A program made the translations under genes and the position numbers. From Knoxdaviesia capensis (taxonomy: Eukaryota > Ascomycota > Sordariomycetes > Microascales > Gondwanamycetaceae), in assembly GCA_001510575.1 (NCBI GenBank), contig LNGK01000008.1, positions 3,295,435-3,359,434 on the forward strand: DNA of 64,000 nt, written 5' to 3'. Shown here piece after piece: positions 33,014-46,600 of the stretch (its first letter is position 1; each line of letters begins with the position of its first letter). Under the pieces are notes generated by a model. It was not told the origin of the DNA. It saw only the letters and a program-made list of their open reading frames with translations, and ran no database searches.

Positions 33014-35004
33014 CTAAAACACCATATCAGTCTTGAGTGAGAAGATAGTCTCAAGAGCATCACGAACCTCAAATTCCTCAGTGACAGCTCCAAATCTAGA
33101 TAGTTCAAGAAAAAAAAAGGGGTCAGCACGGGCACATCCTTATCTGTCAATTCGGTAGTTGGGCCTCTCTGCTTCGTGCAAACATCCTTCTTTCTTGCTT
33201 GATAACTTACCCATAGCAGTGGACTTTGTTGATAAGCTCGTCAGCCAGCTTTATAAAGTCCTCCGAAGTGAGCAGATAGAAGCGCGGGTCGCTTGCGATC
33301 ATGCCCCAGGCCATTACAGGCGTGACCTCGCCATCCAGGTCCAGCTTTTGACTCAGGTCGAGTAGAGTGTAAAGGTCTGTCTTAGACAGCTCCCACGTTC
33401 GCTGGCCAACACCGCCATCATTGTGCACATGAGTGCAACCAAACGGAGTCTCCGCGTCCAACTTGGTGAACGCCATTGACGGGCACGAAGCCATCAGTGC
33501 ATGGCCATTAGGGGTATTTCCCACCTCAGCAGTCAACTCGAGGAGCCATGGGAGGTGCTCCATGCAAGGGCGTTCGAGACTATATTTGGACATTGAGTAT
33601 TAGCAATCAAACGTCTAAACTGCGCAACTGCAGGTAAAGTGGAAGCGGGCGATTGAAAGGGCCAGAGCTGTAGATGAGGGACGTCGATATGATGACTGCA
33701 TGAATAAAACCCCGAGTTCCCCAGAATTGCTTTGGTGAAGACACTGAACTCAATGAACATGGCACGCACCATTACAAAGCAATCCACTAGTATATATGGA
33801 AACGTATCAAGCAGACGATAGTAAAAAGGGGTGAAATCTATTCACAGCGGTGTGGAAGTTGTGTAGAATGTAATGATAAGAAAGTGAAATGGGGAATAGG
33901 TATTATTGACACACTTGGTGTAGTGGGGGAAAAATCAACGAAGAGAGAATTGACAACTCATTTCCCAGATTGAATAGAAAAGGGGTGGAGTTAAGGCAGA
34001 AGAACAGCAACAAAACGGACGAAATAGGGCAGGGTGAGACATGCAGGAGTATACATTTCGTATATACAGTTCGGTTATTTTTGGGGAGGAGAAGGGTATG
34101 CCTTCGAAGGGTTATCGTACGTTAAGACGAAGTCAATGCCGGCTTGCTCATAGTCGATGGGCTGAGCATATCTTTGGCCGGGTACTTGAGTTCGGGCAGC
34201 AGTAAGAGAAGACGACGGGGTGTATGAAAGAGGCTGCGAAACTGGCGACGCGGAGGTGGCTGTCGATTTGGAAGTCAAGGGAGGTGTGAAGGCATTGTGA
34301 GATCCGGCTGTGTAGCTGTGACCCGAGACACTAGCGCTTGATATGTATTCTGCACTGGCGTCAACCATATGTTCATCCGCGACAGACGAAGTACTGACAC
34401 TAATACCATTCTGCATCAATACAGAGCGGAGATGTTGGTTCTCTTGGAATAGATTATCCTTGTCTTGGGAGATATTGGTGAAGATCTCTTTTAAGCGCAA
34501 TACTTCGTCCTCGAGAGCCTTGATGTAAAGTTCTTTTCTTTCACGGTGCGTTCTAAGCAGAGGATTGAAATCCATCGTCAGTAAAACAATCGATAGCACA
34601 CATGACCTTGGAGAGCAGCCGAAGAGGAGCCAACTCTGATGTCTAACGATAAATGATCGGCATAGTGCAATGAAATGATCGGAAGGAGCCAAGATTGTTT
34701 CTTAATCTCTATACCTTTGAGCCTGGCGGTTGAGTTCCTGGCGTCGCGTGAGGGCAGGCTTGCTGTCAGGTTTGGGCCCACGTCGTTTTGGAGGGTTGGC
34801 CTCATCTACAGAAAATTAATGATATCAGATTTGGCAGGCCTTCTAGAAAGGAGGAGCAGATGATTGCATACCTCGTGCCGTCCGCTTATCAGCAAGGTTT
34901 TTCAGCAAAGAATCGTCAAGAGAAGAGAGTGCGCCGTTGTCGCCATCGGGAGAAGTGCCAGCTGTTTGTGGGGCTGAGCCTACTGGCGAAAATCGGGATG
35001 ACAT
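33014..35004 (-). CDS. bZIP transcription factor with conserved C-terminal domain
   Basis: Five exons, 35004-34872, 34805-34715, 34552-34121, 33579-33211 and 33095-33014, 368 aa. Nuclear DNA-binding protein. Seen: PKRRGPKP, then the basic region RRQELNRQAQRTHRERK (residues 65-81; the NxxAQRxxR pattern of Yap/Pap1-type bZIPs), followed by a leucine-zipper-like helix to about 120. A Ser/Thr-rich middle leads to a conserved C-terminal domain from about residue 212: EQAGIDFVLT joined to LERPCMEHLPWLLEL, GHALMASCP, QRTWELSKTDLYTLLDLSQ, ITPVMAWGM-like VTPVMAWGM, and VHCYG joined to FGAVTEEFEVRDALE. These joins fit the family and fix intron 3 at 541 nt, far above the others (66, 162, 115 nt). Frame sums close exactly (1107 nt). 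Target genes are unknown; an oxidative or nutrient-stress role is only suggested by the basic region. Confidence 0.9.
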
Positions 35005-36401
35005 TATGAAGCTACAGCAGAGGACGCCGCAAGCGGCCGCGAAACAGAGATAAAATCAAATGGCCCGATAAATGCTGGTCACCCTAAATATATATATTGT
35101 TAGATTACATGTTTAAGCAATAGAACGGGGGGGGAGGATGATTAGAGCATAGCTCAGAAGTGGTCAACTGTTGTCCATACCACGAAGAGTTTCAAGCCAC
35201 AGACAACTTAGTGCGACTGCCACAGTTAGAGAGAGACGTCAGACACTAAAACACAAAAAAGACCCGTTTGTGACTGTTCGTTCAAATAGTTTCGATGGGG
35301 AGTTTGATCGATACCGGAGAAGCGCACTCGCAGAATGAGAAGGGAAGATGAGTGGCTGACATGCAGCAAGATATCAGGACGATAGATACAGGGGGGATAA
35401 CGGAGAGGGGTGTAATTAGGGTACTATAATATTTCTGATGATGTTAAAGGAGGCGAGTTCAGTGTGATATGATAGAGAGAGAGAGCGAGAGAGAGCGAGA
35501 GAGAAAAGTTTGTGCGCGCAGTTGGAGGGAATTGTGATGAGGAAACAAAGTGTGGCTAGATTGAAGCATTTCTTGCGATCGAGGGAGTTTGATAAGAGGT
35601 GTTGGAACACCACAGAAAGAGGGTCTGGGGCCCACAGAGATAAATACCGACGGACTTGGAGGCACGGGATAAGGGTAAGTATCTGGAGCCTATGCCACTG
35701 CCAAGGCTGATTGGAGATGGAGGGAACAAGTGAGAATGGAGAGAAGGGGAAGAACGAGATATTATGCCATACAAAATGCCTCTGGTGGAGGTCTACCGGA
35801 AAGACCGAAAACTACACGGCTCGGCGGAAGCAAGGCCGCGGCAGAATCGGTCACTTATCAGAATGGATGCAAGTCACTTCTGTCGATGTGCAACATCAAT
35901 GGGCCGCGTCTCGATAAAGCTAAATCGAGTATATTGAAAAGATGATCTGCAGATGGTGACGACGTTCCTCCAGGATCAACGAAGAGGTGCCAAGGGAGAT
36001 TATCGATCGAGCTGCCGCCGATCTTGAGGTGGCAGAGGAAAGTAAGTGAGGTACGTCACGGACAGGAACGAGAATATGCAACTAGATGCAAGAGATTCCA
36101 GAGCCTAGAACTGCGGAGTGGTGATGTTGACAAACGAGGCAGTGATGGTGAGGATTGGGGGTGGTGATTGCAGCGATACTCCAGGACTAGACCAAACACA
36201 TGGAAAAACAAGATAAAATCAAAGAAACAGAAAGTTTTGAAAGGGGCGAGAAAAAAAGCAAATCGCCCCCAAAAGAGGTGAGGCGATACAAAATGAAGAT
36301 GGTAAGAGTGTGAGCGAAACTCAGGTATTTGGAATGGGTGAGCAAGGACCAGGCCGAAAGATTTCAAATCATTTTTGACAGGCGGCGACGGAGTATTTAT
36401 A
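35005..36401 (-). promoter_or_regulatory. Probable long leader and promoter of the bZIP gene
   Basis: TATAAATA on the minus strand (36394-36401) is followed leftward by T/C-rich DNA to the bZIP ATG at 35004. Several tiny ORFs lie in the proximal part: ATG-TAA (35110-35105), ATG-CTC-TAA (35150-35142) and a four-codon frame from 35178. A GA microsatellite lies at 35471-35506. Start site and splicing of the leader are not known, so the leader length is an inference. Confidence 0.4.
35471..35506. repeat. GA-rich microsatellite
   Basis: Imperfect (GA)n with GCGA interruptions; CT repeat on the bZIP gene strand, inside its presumed leader. Confidence 0.85.
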
Positions 36402-39400
36402 CTGGAGTTCGGCTTTCTGGAAAGCTTCATTCTCGCAGGGACTGCGAACACAGTGGCAAAGAGGCAGGACGGGGAAGTCTGGAAGAGGATAAGATTAAAC
36501 TAGCGTTACATACAAGAACAGAAGTCAAGCCCACTCGTCCAGGGCTGGCTGTTATGCGTAGGGTTGCGGTCGCAAAGATGCAAGACGCAGGAATCATGCG
36601 CAGCACTTACACAACTCCAACTCCGTATCATCGACCGCCCCTCGGAATGCCAACACACCCTCTTATTCTTTTTGGCTTCTCGGGCAGAGACTTAGGACGA
36701 GGCCCCCGAGATACACTTATACTATACGTCTTGGAAGTCTTTAATTCCGCCTCTGAAGGCCGTTCAGCTAGTGATTCATAAACCTAAAGCAGATTCATGC
36801 CGTCAATCTGTGACTTGGCCAGACAGTTTGAAGCGAGGTGTTGTTGGTTCTGCGTTTTTTGGTACTTGTGCGACTCTGGCCAGCTGAGGGGGGTGCTAAA
36901 CTCCAATGCAATCGAGGTCGTGGCGGGAGACAGAGAGGCGAGACGGACATAGGTAAGCCCGGAGACAACAATCGCGCAAATCCAACTAAACATCTATGCG
37001 TTAGCCGTACAACAGCTCGCTTGATTTCATTTCCGCGCATTCCGTACTGTATGCTCCATCCGATCTATCCATTATGGCCATAGCATTGAGATAACAACAA
37101 GGATAGAGCACACAGTACAGCATACATACAGATAGTCTCTCTGGCCATTCACACACCTGCAGAATGGAATTGAAGAAAGAAAGCAACAAAGGGCGTCTGT
37201 AGGATGTAGATCAACGGACCCCGGAGGTGTCTCAGTCGGAGTTACCTGGAACGATATTGCCCCGCAGCATCGGATTCTCAGGGCAAGTGTTCTCTCCACG
37301 ACCCCCCGTCCCGATATACGTACAGTTTGAGCGGAAGAAATCCAAAGCATGCGTGCACCATGCCATCAACGAGTCGACTTCTTTGATTCTCTTCTTGTGT
37401 CTTGGTAGTAGAGATCAATTTCTTCGATGATGACACATCGGCCGAGATTCACACGTAGTGTAGCTCGTCCTAGCCGAAGAAGAAATCCTGTCTGATCCGC
37501 GGGGTATCAGTGTGCCCCCAACATGTGTGCATAGCGCAGACAAGTCGGTCTATTTACAGTAACTCTACCACGAGCCAGTTTGCAACGATCCCGAGAAACC
37601 CAAGCCAACACTAAAGCATGTGAGCCTTATGAGGCCAAGTTAACCTATTTCTTCCACATATGTGTACCCGCCAATGCCCTCATTTCTTTCGGTCCCTCGT
37701 ACGGAGACTTTGATATGAAGTCCAACACAAGCCAGTTTGCCACTCATTTTCGACGCCCTACCACAAACATGTGTGGAATTTGTGTCGCTTGGAGCAAATT
37801 CCACCCAATTCGCTATGTATGGAAGACTTCAGTTCAAGCCCTGATCTTCCACTGCAAGTAAACTTTCAGTCGGACCGAATGCTCCGAAAATACGTCAGTC
37901 CTTGGGGCTCTCGGCCTGTAACCACAAGGTCTCGAGTCTGGTCCATGGAAATGGGACGCCGTGGTTCAATTCACTGAAAAGATACAAGCCGATGCTGGGA
38001 TGTTGTGTCAATCTACAGGCATCACACTCAGCAGGTCTTTTCGCTCTTCACAGCTCTTTCGGATCCTGCTTCGCATTGACTTGACCGCCAATCGGCGAAT
38101 AACTCCATCAGCTGGGTGCCCAAGCTCTTTTTCTCTTTTTCTCTTTTTCTCATACCGACCTTAGTACCTATGCAAAGCACTTCGCTTAAGTCGTTGCTCT
38201 CTCTTTGGTTCCCAGCGCTCATAACAGTAACCATCACCCGGGTTCTGAAATCCGCATATCCGGCCCAATCTCTATCTACCTCACCCCTCAGGCTCTCGGA
38301 TCAGTTCTGGTGCAATAAAGGGGGTTGGTTCCAGATGTCAAGATGTTGGGGTCCACGAGAGAGCGATGCATCCGTAGATCACCCAGGAGTGAGTGGTGGG
38401 ATGAATGTGTATGTGTGTACCTATGTATGCATGTAGAGGAGGTATCATCGAAGCCAAGCCGACCGCAGTGGGGAATCGGCGAGTGTCCGGATACTAGTCT
38501 CAAGCTTAACAGCCCTATCTATCAAAGGCAAGACTGGTGCCACTCTTCGGGGAGCAATTCATTGTACCGCCCAACTGCCTTGAAAGGCTGAATCACTCAC
38601 AAAAGGATGTTGTAACTTGTCGGCAATGATTATCCGGGCATATCAGGTTCAAGTTCTCCCTCCAAACTCTGAAAGCTGGATTCGACGACTGACTGCTGCT
38701 CCAGTCAACAATGCTCATACATAGCTTAGAAGCCCAATTATTCGGTCTCAACTCCAAATCTGTTGGGGGATTGAGACCCTCCTTTGTAACCTACTTACAG
38801 GTTTTGAAGAGATATCGCAGCATCGTTTTTTATGTTGGTTGTCAATTTTGCCTGCCAGAAGTGTTTCATGCGATACTTAGACCATGGGATCGGCGCAGTC
38901 CATACCACATGTACATTCATGTCATCGGCATGAGGAACTGCCCATGTGCCCCAACAGGAAGTCTATGCGGATACGATGCGCACACATGTGGTTTCCCTGT
39001 TTTTGGTGACCGTGCCATTGGTGGCCTTGGCATTTTCTATTCTGATACCAACATGTCTGTGATTCCTCAAACCTTCTCTCTTAACCAACCTCTGCGGTTC
39101 CTTTTTCAACTTTTCGATATTATTTCCCTGCTCTTTTACTCTTGATTAGTGCTGCACCAACCGTTCTCAGTTCTTGGAGAGGATATTTATCAGGTCCTTT
39201 TGCCTCATTGATTGGCTCTTGTCAGCCAGTAACAGTCTTTTTTTGGTTGGGCTGAATCTGCACTAGATGCGGCGCATCCCGCCTCGTCAGTTCAGAGCAC
39301 TTGATTCCTCACGATAGCGGCGGCAAACTCGCCGAGCCTTCGGGGGAGCACTGGGTGCCACCAAGCGATTGCCAAAAAGTCGGAGGCCACTGCACGACTA

Positions 39401-39437
39401 AGGGCACCAAGGGCCGGAGAGAAACCCAACTGCAACC
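36402..39437. other. Intergenic region between bZIP and acyltransferase genes
   Basis: No supported gene. Open frames are short and mostly lack ATG starts. It includes a CTTTTT-type repeat at 38125-38151 and several ACTGTA/CAGTAC words near 37040-37120. The last 250 nt before 39438 form the acyltransferase promoter, with an inverted CCAAT (ATTGG) near 39210. Confidence 0.5.
38125..38151. repeat. CTCTTTTT-type short tandem repeat
   Basis: Four near-identical CTCTTTTT/CTTTTT units in a row on the plus strand; no gene is attached. Confidence 0.8.
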
Positions 39438-40611
39438 ATGGCCCAGCGGATTGGCTTTTTGGCTTGGCTGCGCGGCCTCATAATTGTGGTGCCGTGGATT
39501 CTCAGCTTGATTGTCGGCGACCTTCTCATCTCACTCTTACTACCAATCAAACCGGTTGCACCAGATGTTGTTTACCAGATATCGTCGGCCATTGCCACCG
39601 TGGTATGGCTATGGATCCAGCATATCTTCGAGACGACCAACGGCGCATGCATCACCGCTTCGGGCGACGTGCTGGCCCTGCCGCCCGGAGAGTCGGCCAT
39701 CGTCGTGGCCAACCACGTGGCTTGGTCTGACTTCTATATGATCCAGCATGTGGCCATTAAGGCGTCCATGCTGGGCTATTGTCGCTACTTTGCCAAAGCC
39801 GAGCTCAAGGTCGTACCCTTCCTAGGCTGGGGCTTCTGGGCCATGGGATTCCCGTTGGTCTCGCGGAATTGGCAGCGGGACCGTCGTGAACTTGACAGGG
39901 TTTTCTCTGGAATCATCGACCGGAAATGGCCAACGTGTAAGCTATTAAACCGACAATCCCCCATTATCTCTTCATCCCCCGCACCTATTTTCTCCTTTGT
40001 GCCCGCACTTTCTTTCCCCTGTCATCGGCTTTTGTTCAATGAGGTCCGGTAACCCGAATTGGCATCTCCGCGACCCTTGACTGGGTGGACATACAAAATT
40101 TACGGCCCCCATTGGACATGAAGATGTGCCATGGCTTCTCTTCCTCCCGCTTCTGGTACAGATGCTAATTTTGTCGGTCGTGATAGGGCTCGTCAGTTTC
40201 AGCGAAGGCACGCGATTCACTTCGAAGAAGTACGAAGAGTCACAAAAGTTCTGCAAGGACTCAGGCCGCCGCCAACCAAAGCACCTTCTTTATCCACGCA
40301 CGAAAGGCTTCATCACAACTGTTCAACACCTCCGGCGCACTGACCATATGGCAGCTTTTTACGACCTCACCATTGCCTATGAGCACAAGGGCCGGTTTCA
40401 GGCGGCCCCGTCAATTGTCGAGTCGCTCATCCTGCCCCGCTTGTCAGACCCCTCCGGAGCTGGATATAAGTTTCATGTCCACGTTCGGCGGTTCCCAGTG
40501 GCAGATCTTCCGCTCACGGATGATGGATTGTTGGCCTGGATGGAGAATCTATGGGTTGAGAAGGGTGAATGGCTAGAGGAGAAGCGACTGGAGTGGACTT
40601 CGTCAAAATAG
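39438..40611 (+). CDS. Lysophospholipid acyltransferase (PlsC-like, Cst26/Psi1 type)
   Basis: Two exons, 39438-39936 and 40187-40611, 307 aa. Family role: transfers an acyl chain to a lysophospholipid at the ER; yeast Cst26/Psi1 sets the sn-1 stearoyl content of phosphatidylinositol. Seen: an N-terminal hydrophobic segment (about 10-35), motif I NHVAWSDFYMIQ with N92-H93 to D98 (the catalytic His/Asp pair), KAELKVVPFLGWGFWAMGF as motif II, and motif III SFSEGTR at 171-176 straight after the splice. The join KWPT-W-LVSFSEGTR is in frame with a GTAAGC donor and TAG acceptor. The intron is 250 nt, long for this genome, with a GCTAATT branch-like site. The C-terminal part (TVQHLR, VHVRRFPV, ENLWVEKGEWLEEKR) matches the family; the protein is slightly short at its end. 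Confidence 0.9.
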
Positions 40612-43600
40612 ATGACGGATTGCCAGTATTCGGCTAGCATGTGGTCTATCGTGTTTGGCCTACATGGCTGCCTCCCAGTATATTCGGGACCCATGTTCTC
40701 AGATGTCGAGAATCTGATCCACGAATTTCAATCTGCCGTGTGTCAACCACTATGGTCTGCTCGATTTTAGTTTGAATGCTGCCTGACCTCCCCAGTTCCT
40801 TCCAATTATCTTCAATTGCACTTGGTATGAGTTTAGCCTTTCATCTAAGAAGAAGAAGAAGACATCGATCCATTTTCTACGAGTGAAGTCTCAGAGATAT
40901 TATGTCACAAAGCAGCCGCAGTCCTTTTTTGTCTCAATCACACTGCCAACATTGCCGTCATAATTCAATCTGATATCCAACTGCTGTTTGTTACCTTCTC
41001 CTCCAACTGGAACCGGGAAAATGGGCAGTGCACGGTTATGCATGCTATTTACTTCAATATATGGCTTTGCAACTCATATGAACGATATTTGAGAATGCCC
41101 GTCTCGGTAAATATCCAAAGCCCGGGACATATCCACGATAGCCTCCTCTTCTCGACCGCATGCGCATTCTGTGAGTTCCAAATGCTTCGAGAAGGGTCAG
41201 TATATGCACTAGATTCCCGCCTTGCGGCACATTCGATGTCGTCCAGGTATTATCTCAAAGGTCTCTCCGGATGCACCGCATAATTCCCAGATTTAGTGCT
41301 TAATGAACAACTGTGCTAATCTAAAGTCCAGTTTTTATAAGTTGTCACTTATCTGCCGCGTCCCAAGTCCTGTACAATTTGCTTTTCCGCGAAACGGGAA
41401 TGGAGACGGCCGGACAAGATAGTGCATCCAAGGTCCGAGCTTTCTAGTCCAGTCATGCATCGATATTAAGCCTGCAACATCATATATTGTAGTCGTTGCA
41501 AAAAGGGCCGGCCACGGATGCGCATGGGGGTTTGGGTACCAAAAAGCATGCCGAGATTTCAATCTTGACATGTGCCCATGAACGGGCTCCCCAGCGGGCG
41601 AACGTTGAGGGTTGTGGTAATGGAAGTGCCGTGTATATGGTCCCTTTGTTCCCGATATAACAGTCGGCCTCATTTAGCTCTAGGAAGCAGCGCATACACG
41701 AGCTCTTCACGGTTCTGCAAGAGGCTGAGTTTAGAAACCTGTCGTGATAGCCGTCAAGTTGCAGGCTTGATTGTGTTGCGCTCGTTTACTAATTCGGGTT
41801 GAGTGTGATAGACAGTCAATGTAGCATAGCAGAGCATAACTATCAAAGCCGTTCTCTATGATAACCACATGAGAGTGCAGCGAGCTGCGATGGAAATATC
41901 TGTGTACTATAGGGTTAGGGTTAATGGCTCTCATGCCTTGCCCGTAGTATTTGAACAGTACCTTTTCAGAGTAGTGCAGTATGAACAGTTCCTAGCTTAG
42001 CTGAACTGTACTGAGTTCTCAGGACATGGATAAATTGCTGGCGCATTTCAACAAACAATGCCCTTCGAGTCATCTACCGCCTCTTGCCATCTTGTTGGAC
42101 ATCAGCCGGATAGGAGAACCAGCAATGTTACATTTTTGTCTAGCATGAGTGATTAAGCGCAAGCCCCCGCCTATCGTGGGATTTGAGTGTAATAATTGCC
42201 CTATGAATACCGTCGCGTTCCAGAGAGTGGAAAAACCCGTCATGGGAACGGCATCATGACCCCTCTCAAGTCCCCTCCCTAATCATTTCAGCCAGCCATC
42301 AGCTGGCCAGGCGATCTGCAGGAATAGGGAATGGAGATCATATGAACAGGGAAGACGGACAAGCGATTACCGCACAGAAGCACTTGCACGACTGGGAGAA
42401 TTTCCCCGAAATGCTCCAAATGGCGACGGGGGTTCTCCCCTCATTACTCCAGCATAAATGTAAGTGGTTCGCCATTGCATCTGAGGTGGAATGGCGTAGT
42501 TAGGTGTAGTAGATAGAGCGAGCACACACCACTAGACAATAAGACGTAAGACATACGAGACTTTCGAGTTTCAACCCAGGGAAACGATCTAAATATTAAT
42601 TAACAGAAATCATGCAACCTGTAGTAGGATAAACTGGCATGGTGAACTGTGATCGCCAGGGTTTGGTCACTTTTTCGGGGTTACCTGCCACGGGGTATAT
42701 TTACAAGTAATGTCTTGGGGAACTCTGTAAGCTCTTGAGCCCTTCCTCTAGAGCAATTATAATTGTTCTTCTGGCAATTGATCTTCTAGGAATACATGTT
42801 GCGCAGGCGCGATCTCCATCCGACATTTCACGTTGTTGTCGGCAACATGCGGCCCTGAAGACACGAATACGTATAAATTTCGTATGTAGGGCCGGTGATA
42901 GCAAACTTGACGAACAAATGGTGATCTTTCTGTTTGCCTGCCAGATGCAAGTTTTACCATTGCTGGGGGAGGGGGGTTGCTTGTTGTTTGATATGAGCTA
43001 TGAGCGAGATTGTAATAGTCCGGGCTTTTCTCTACGTGTGCACGACACCGTCAAAACCAGAGGTGGGGCTATCATTACCCCCACCAAACCGGCAAGCCGT
43101 TGAATGTGGAAAGGATGTACTGATGGGTGTGTGTGTGTGTGTGTGTGTGCGTGTGTGACGAAATTCCCGAATTGGAGATGTCCTATTGCGCAGGTTGACC
43201 TTGTCTTACTGTGTGTCGTCGCACCGTGACCCATATCAACACCAGATAACTGCATAGCGGTTTGTGCTATTTGATGGAGTTGCGTCTTCCGGGCAGCTCG
43301 ATGGTAGTGGGCCGAGGGCGATGTGTGCGATGACACCTCGATATGTTGGCTATCATTCCGTTGACCCATTTGTGCAGGATGTCCTATATAACAGTAACCC
43401 GTTGATTGGTTGCCACCTATATCACATATGAGACGGAGTAACTTACAGTATCCGTAGTAACCTTAGTCTAAGCTGAGGGGAACTTCATTTTGACGTTTTC
43501 CACTGGTTGTGGTTAAGAATCGTCCATCGACAAACCAGCAACTGTATCAACAAGTTGCAAGAAGTTCAAGATGGCCCTTATACGGTATAGATGTGAATGA

Positions 43601-46600
43601 CTGTCTTTTATAAAGTTTCTTTTTGACAAGAGCTTCATATGAGCGACACTAGGGGGGGGGGCCGGGCGCGAAGAGATGACCAGACAGGCCGTGAGCTTAA
43701 ACGATAAAAAGTAGGGAGACGGACAAAAAAGAAGCACGGATCAAGGAGAAGGTAACGGGACAGACGGGCTGAGCTGGAAAGCAGGCGTGGGTAGCGTGGT
43801 ATTTTGCGAGGCGGGTGGGATGTGCGGGCGTTGTCTTTGTCTGTATCCGGCGTCATGTACTCGATGAATTTGCAGAACCGCGCTTGGACTTACCTCCACT
43901 CGCCTGTCCTACGATGTGACCTTCTTTTGCCGTGATTTGCTATTTCTTGATTTATCCTTCTTTTTATTTTCTTTGCCGTGGGAGGTTTTGTATGTCCCCA
44001 CTAATCTCCGCATTCCGGGGGGATGCCGTAAAGTGGAACCCCGGCCCGAGGACTCCAACACCGAGTTCCCGGAAGATCACCGCATAAACCCTAGCCCTCT
44101 CGAATTTCTGAATATAGATGGCCTATAAAGGCTACTAGATTATAGAGGATCATCAGCGACCTAGGGATCAGCTGCAACACACAAAGTTGCCATTGTATGA
44201 GCATCGTGGGAGTCCATATAATATCAATCAAGACATATATGTAGAGTGGTAGCTTATATTCCTGCTCTTGAGAACATTCACTTCTAGATTTTTGTCCCCT
44301 TAGGGTGGGGAGATAAGGCCGATGTACTTCTTCTATTCATGGCAACGCACACTACCTTATTCATATGCCATGTCGGCCAATGGATTACGCCAATACTGAG
44401 TTTACGGAGAACGTGTGCTCTGAATCGAAATCGATACCGCGGCAGGAACCTATCAAGACGAGCTATAAATAAGATATGGCACACCAGCTATCCTCGTTTG
44501 CTCTGTAACTAAGGCCACCAGCGTGTCTTGGAACAATCGACTAAATTGAGGTTGTCCGAGCCCGTGGTATTTCCCGTGGCCACTCCAGTCTTGACTTCCG
44601 AGCGAAGTCAGCTCAGGTAAACCTTGAGATTATTCCGGTCCCGGGGCGGCATTTGCTCACTAACTACATATATGTACTTGCAATTGGAAACTATCCATCC
44701 ATACAGGCTTCAAACCTGGTCTACACACACACAAAAATCGATGATGGCCTTAACGATATGCACTGACGAGCGGGTGACAATTTTACAGTCTAGGTATGTT
44801 GGCTTATTGGACATGAATTCATATCCATATATTTATGGCAGCCTGAGTACCTCGTCTCAAGAGATGTGCCTCTGTAAAAGCTGGTGGGCGCCATCCGACA
44901 GGACAAGGACTCAGGAGTTGGATATTGGGATAAGCACAACGAGAAGAGATTGGTAAAGAGTGATGCATCATTGATGATGTTTTCTCGGGTGCTTGTCCGA
45001 CCGACCGCTTCTTGGAGTGGAGAAGAGTTCAGGGGACTGTACTGTACACTTGATACGGTGTTGCTGTTGGAGAAACCCCAAACACCTCCGGTAGTAAACA
45101 AATAGAATGTGCACATGACTTGAAACTTTCTTATTGGACGGACTATTATCTCTCCAGTGTTTTGACGATGAACGCCTTTTTTGGGGAGCCCCACCAAATG
45201 GCCTGGATCTATTCCGTTGATAGTCGCCCCCGTCTCCCGTTTGCTTGGGGTACACGGAATGTTCCTTTACGTCCCCCGTTTGAGTTATTCTGGCGCATGG
45301 TTGAGTGGATGTTGGGATGACGGTGTCAGGAAGGATTCAAGTCCCGCTAACGCAGCGGATATTCGGGGGTAATTGGAAAGCTTTGGATGAGTTGTGATCA
45401 GAGTGTTTTATCTTTATTTTTTGTTATTTTTTTTTCTGCTCTCTGCCAGCACTTGGTTGGCGTGCCGTGGGGCAAGGTGGCCCGGGCCCTGACCGCGTTT
45501 GCGCGAATCTGGTCTTTTGCAGTGCTACGTGGGTCAGTGCTTTGTTGTGAAAGATGGAATAGACACTTTACTAGTAAATCCACGAGTAAGCACACCACAA
45601 CCAGTCACTGCATCGTACGTGCCGTGCAGCATAGGAGATCAATCTCTTATCTGAACTCATTGTCTCTCGCTTCCCCTCTCTTTTCCCAGGAAAAAAGGAA
45701 GCAGAGTGTTTCACAGGACCGAGTTCAATTACAGGCGGTCTGAACCATGCCTCTATCATGGCATGTCATCCTGACCACTGCATGTTATGAGTGTGCGTTG
45801 AGTTACAGGTAATCGAGGTATGTCGTCTAGGAGTATGCCTCTGTGCTTTTTGTCCCTTCAACAAGTGACAAGTGCTGCCAACTTTCAGCCCAGATTCATC
45901 CGAATATTCACATTTCTGCACCATCCTTTTCTCAAGTAACAAAACCACGGAATTCCTTGAACTCTGCCGAACTCTCCGAAGAGGGAGAGTGCCACTCTGC
46001 GCTGGCTGATGCAATGAGTGCGGGGCTTTTCATGTTGGTACGGATAGCCATTTCAACTGCTGTTCCAATGAAGAGGAGGCCCGTATAACTTAGCACAGGG
46101 GATACTAAGTGATGCTGACTCCCGAATATAGGAGTCGATCTCATGGGGCTTGTGATTGGCAGCATATGCTGGAATATGCCGACATGCAAAGTTACGATGC
46201 GAAGCGTAGTCCAGTACGACTTACCACCAGCATATATACGAAAGCGAAACAAAAGGTTCTGTCCCATATAGCCACAGCATGACTTTGCCCCCGTATGAGC
46301 CCACAATCACCAGGTCCGGCTCGCCTCAGGAGACTGCACGGATAGCCAAGATCAATGAGTTCTCTTGATTTATTCCTGATTTATTCCCCAACCAACTCAA
46401 GTAGTCCGCACCAATCTCAGATTCTTCAAGTCTTGAACAGATGGCTCTGTGGAGTGAAGCAAACGGACGTTAAGGGACGGAGTTGGTGATATCTGGCTCA
46501 AGAGGCACTAAGAAGTTTATATGTCAGGTGTTATGATAGCACTTGTTAGCGATAAAACAAGCATTATGTACCTAGTACGTATGCCACTATGTATCTTTAT

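Noticed and set aside
38711..39145. 144-codon frame upstream of the acyltransferase
   Set aside because: No motif or splice partner; not supported as a gene.
41911..41924. TTAGGG-like units (also near 6194)
   Set aside because: Only one or two units each; too short to argue for an interstitial telomere.
45325..45355. GGATTCAAGTCCCGC resembling a tRNA B box
   Set aside because: The flanking bases cannot form a T-stem and there is no A box upstream.
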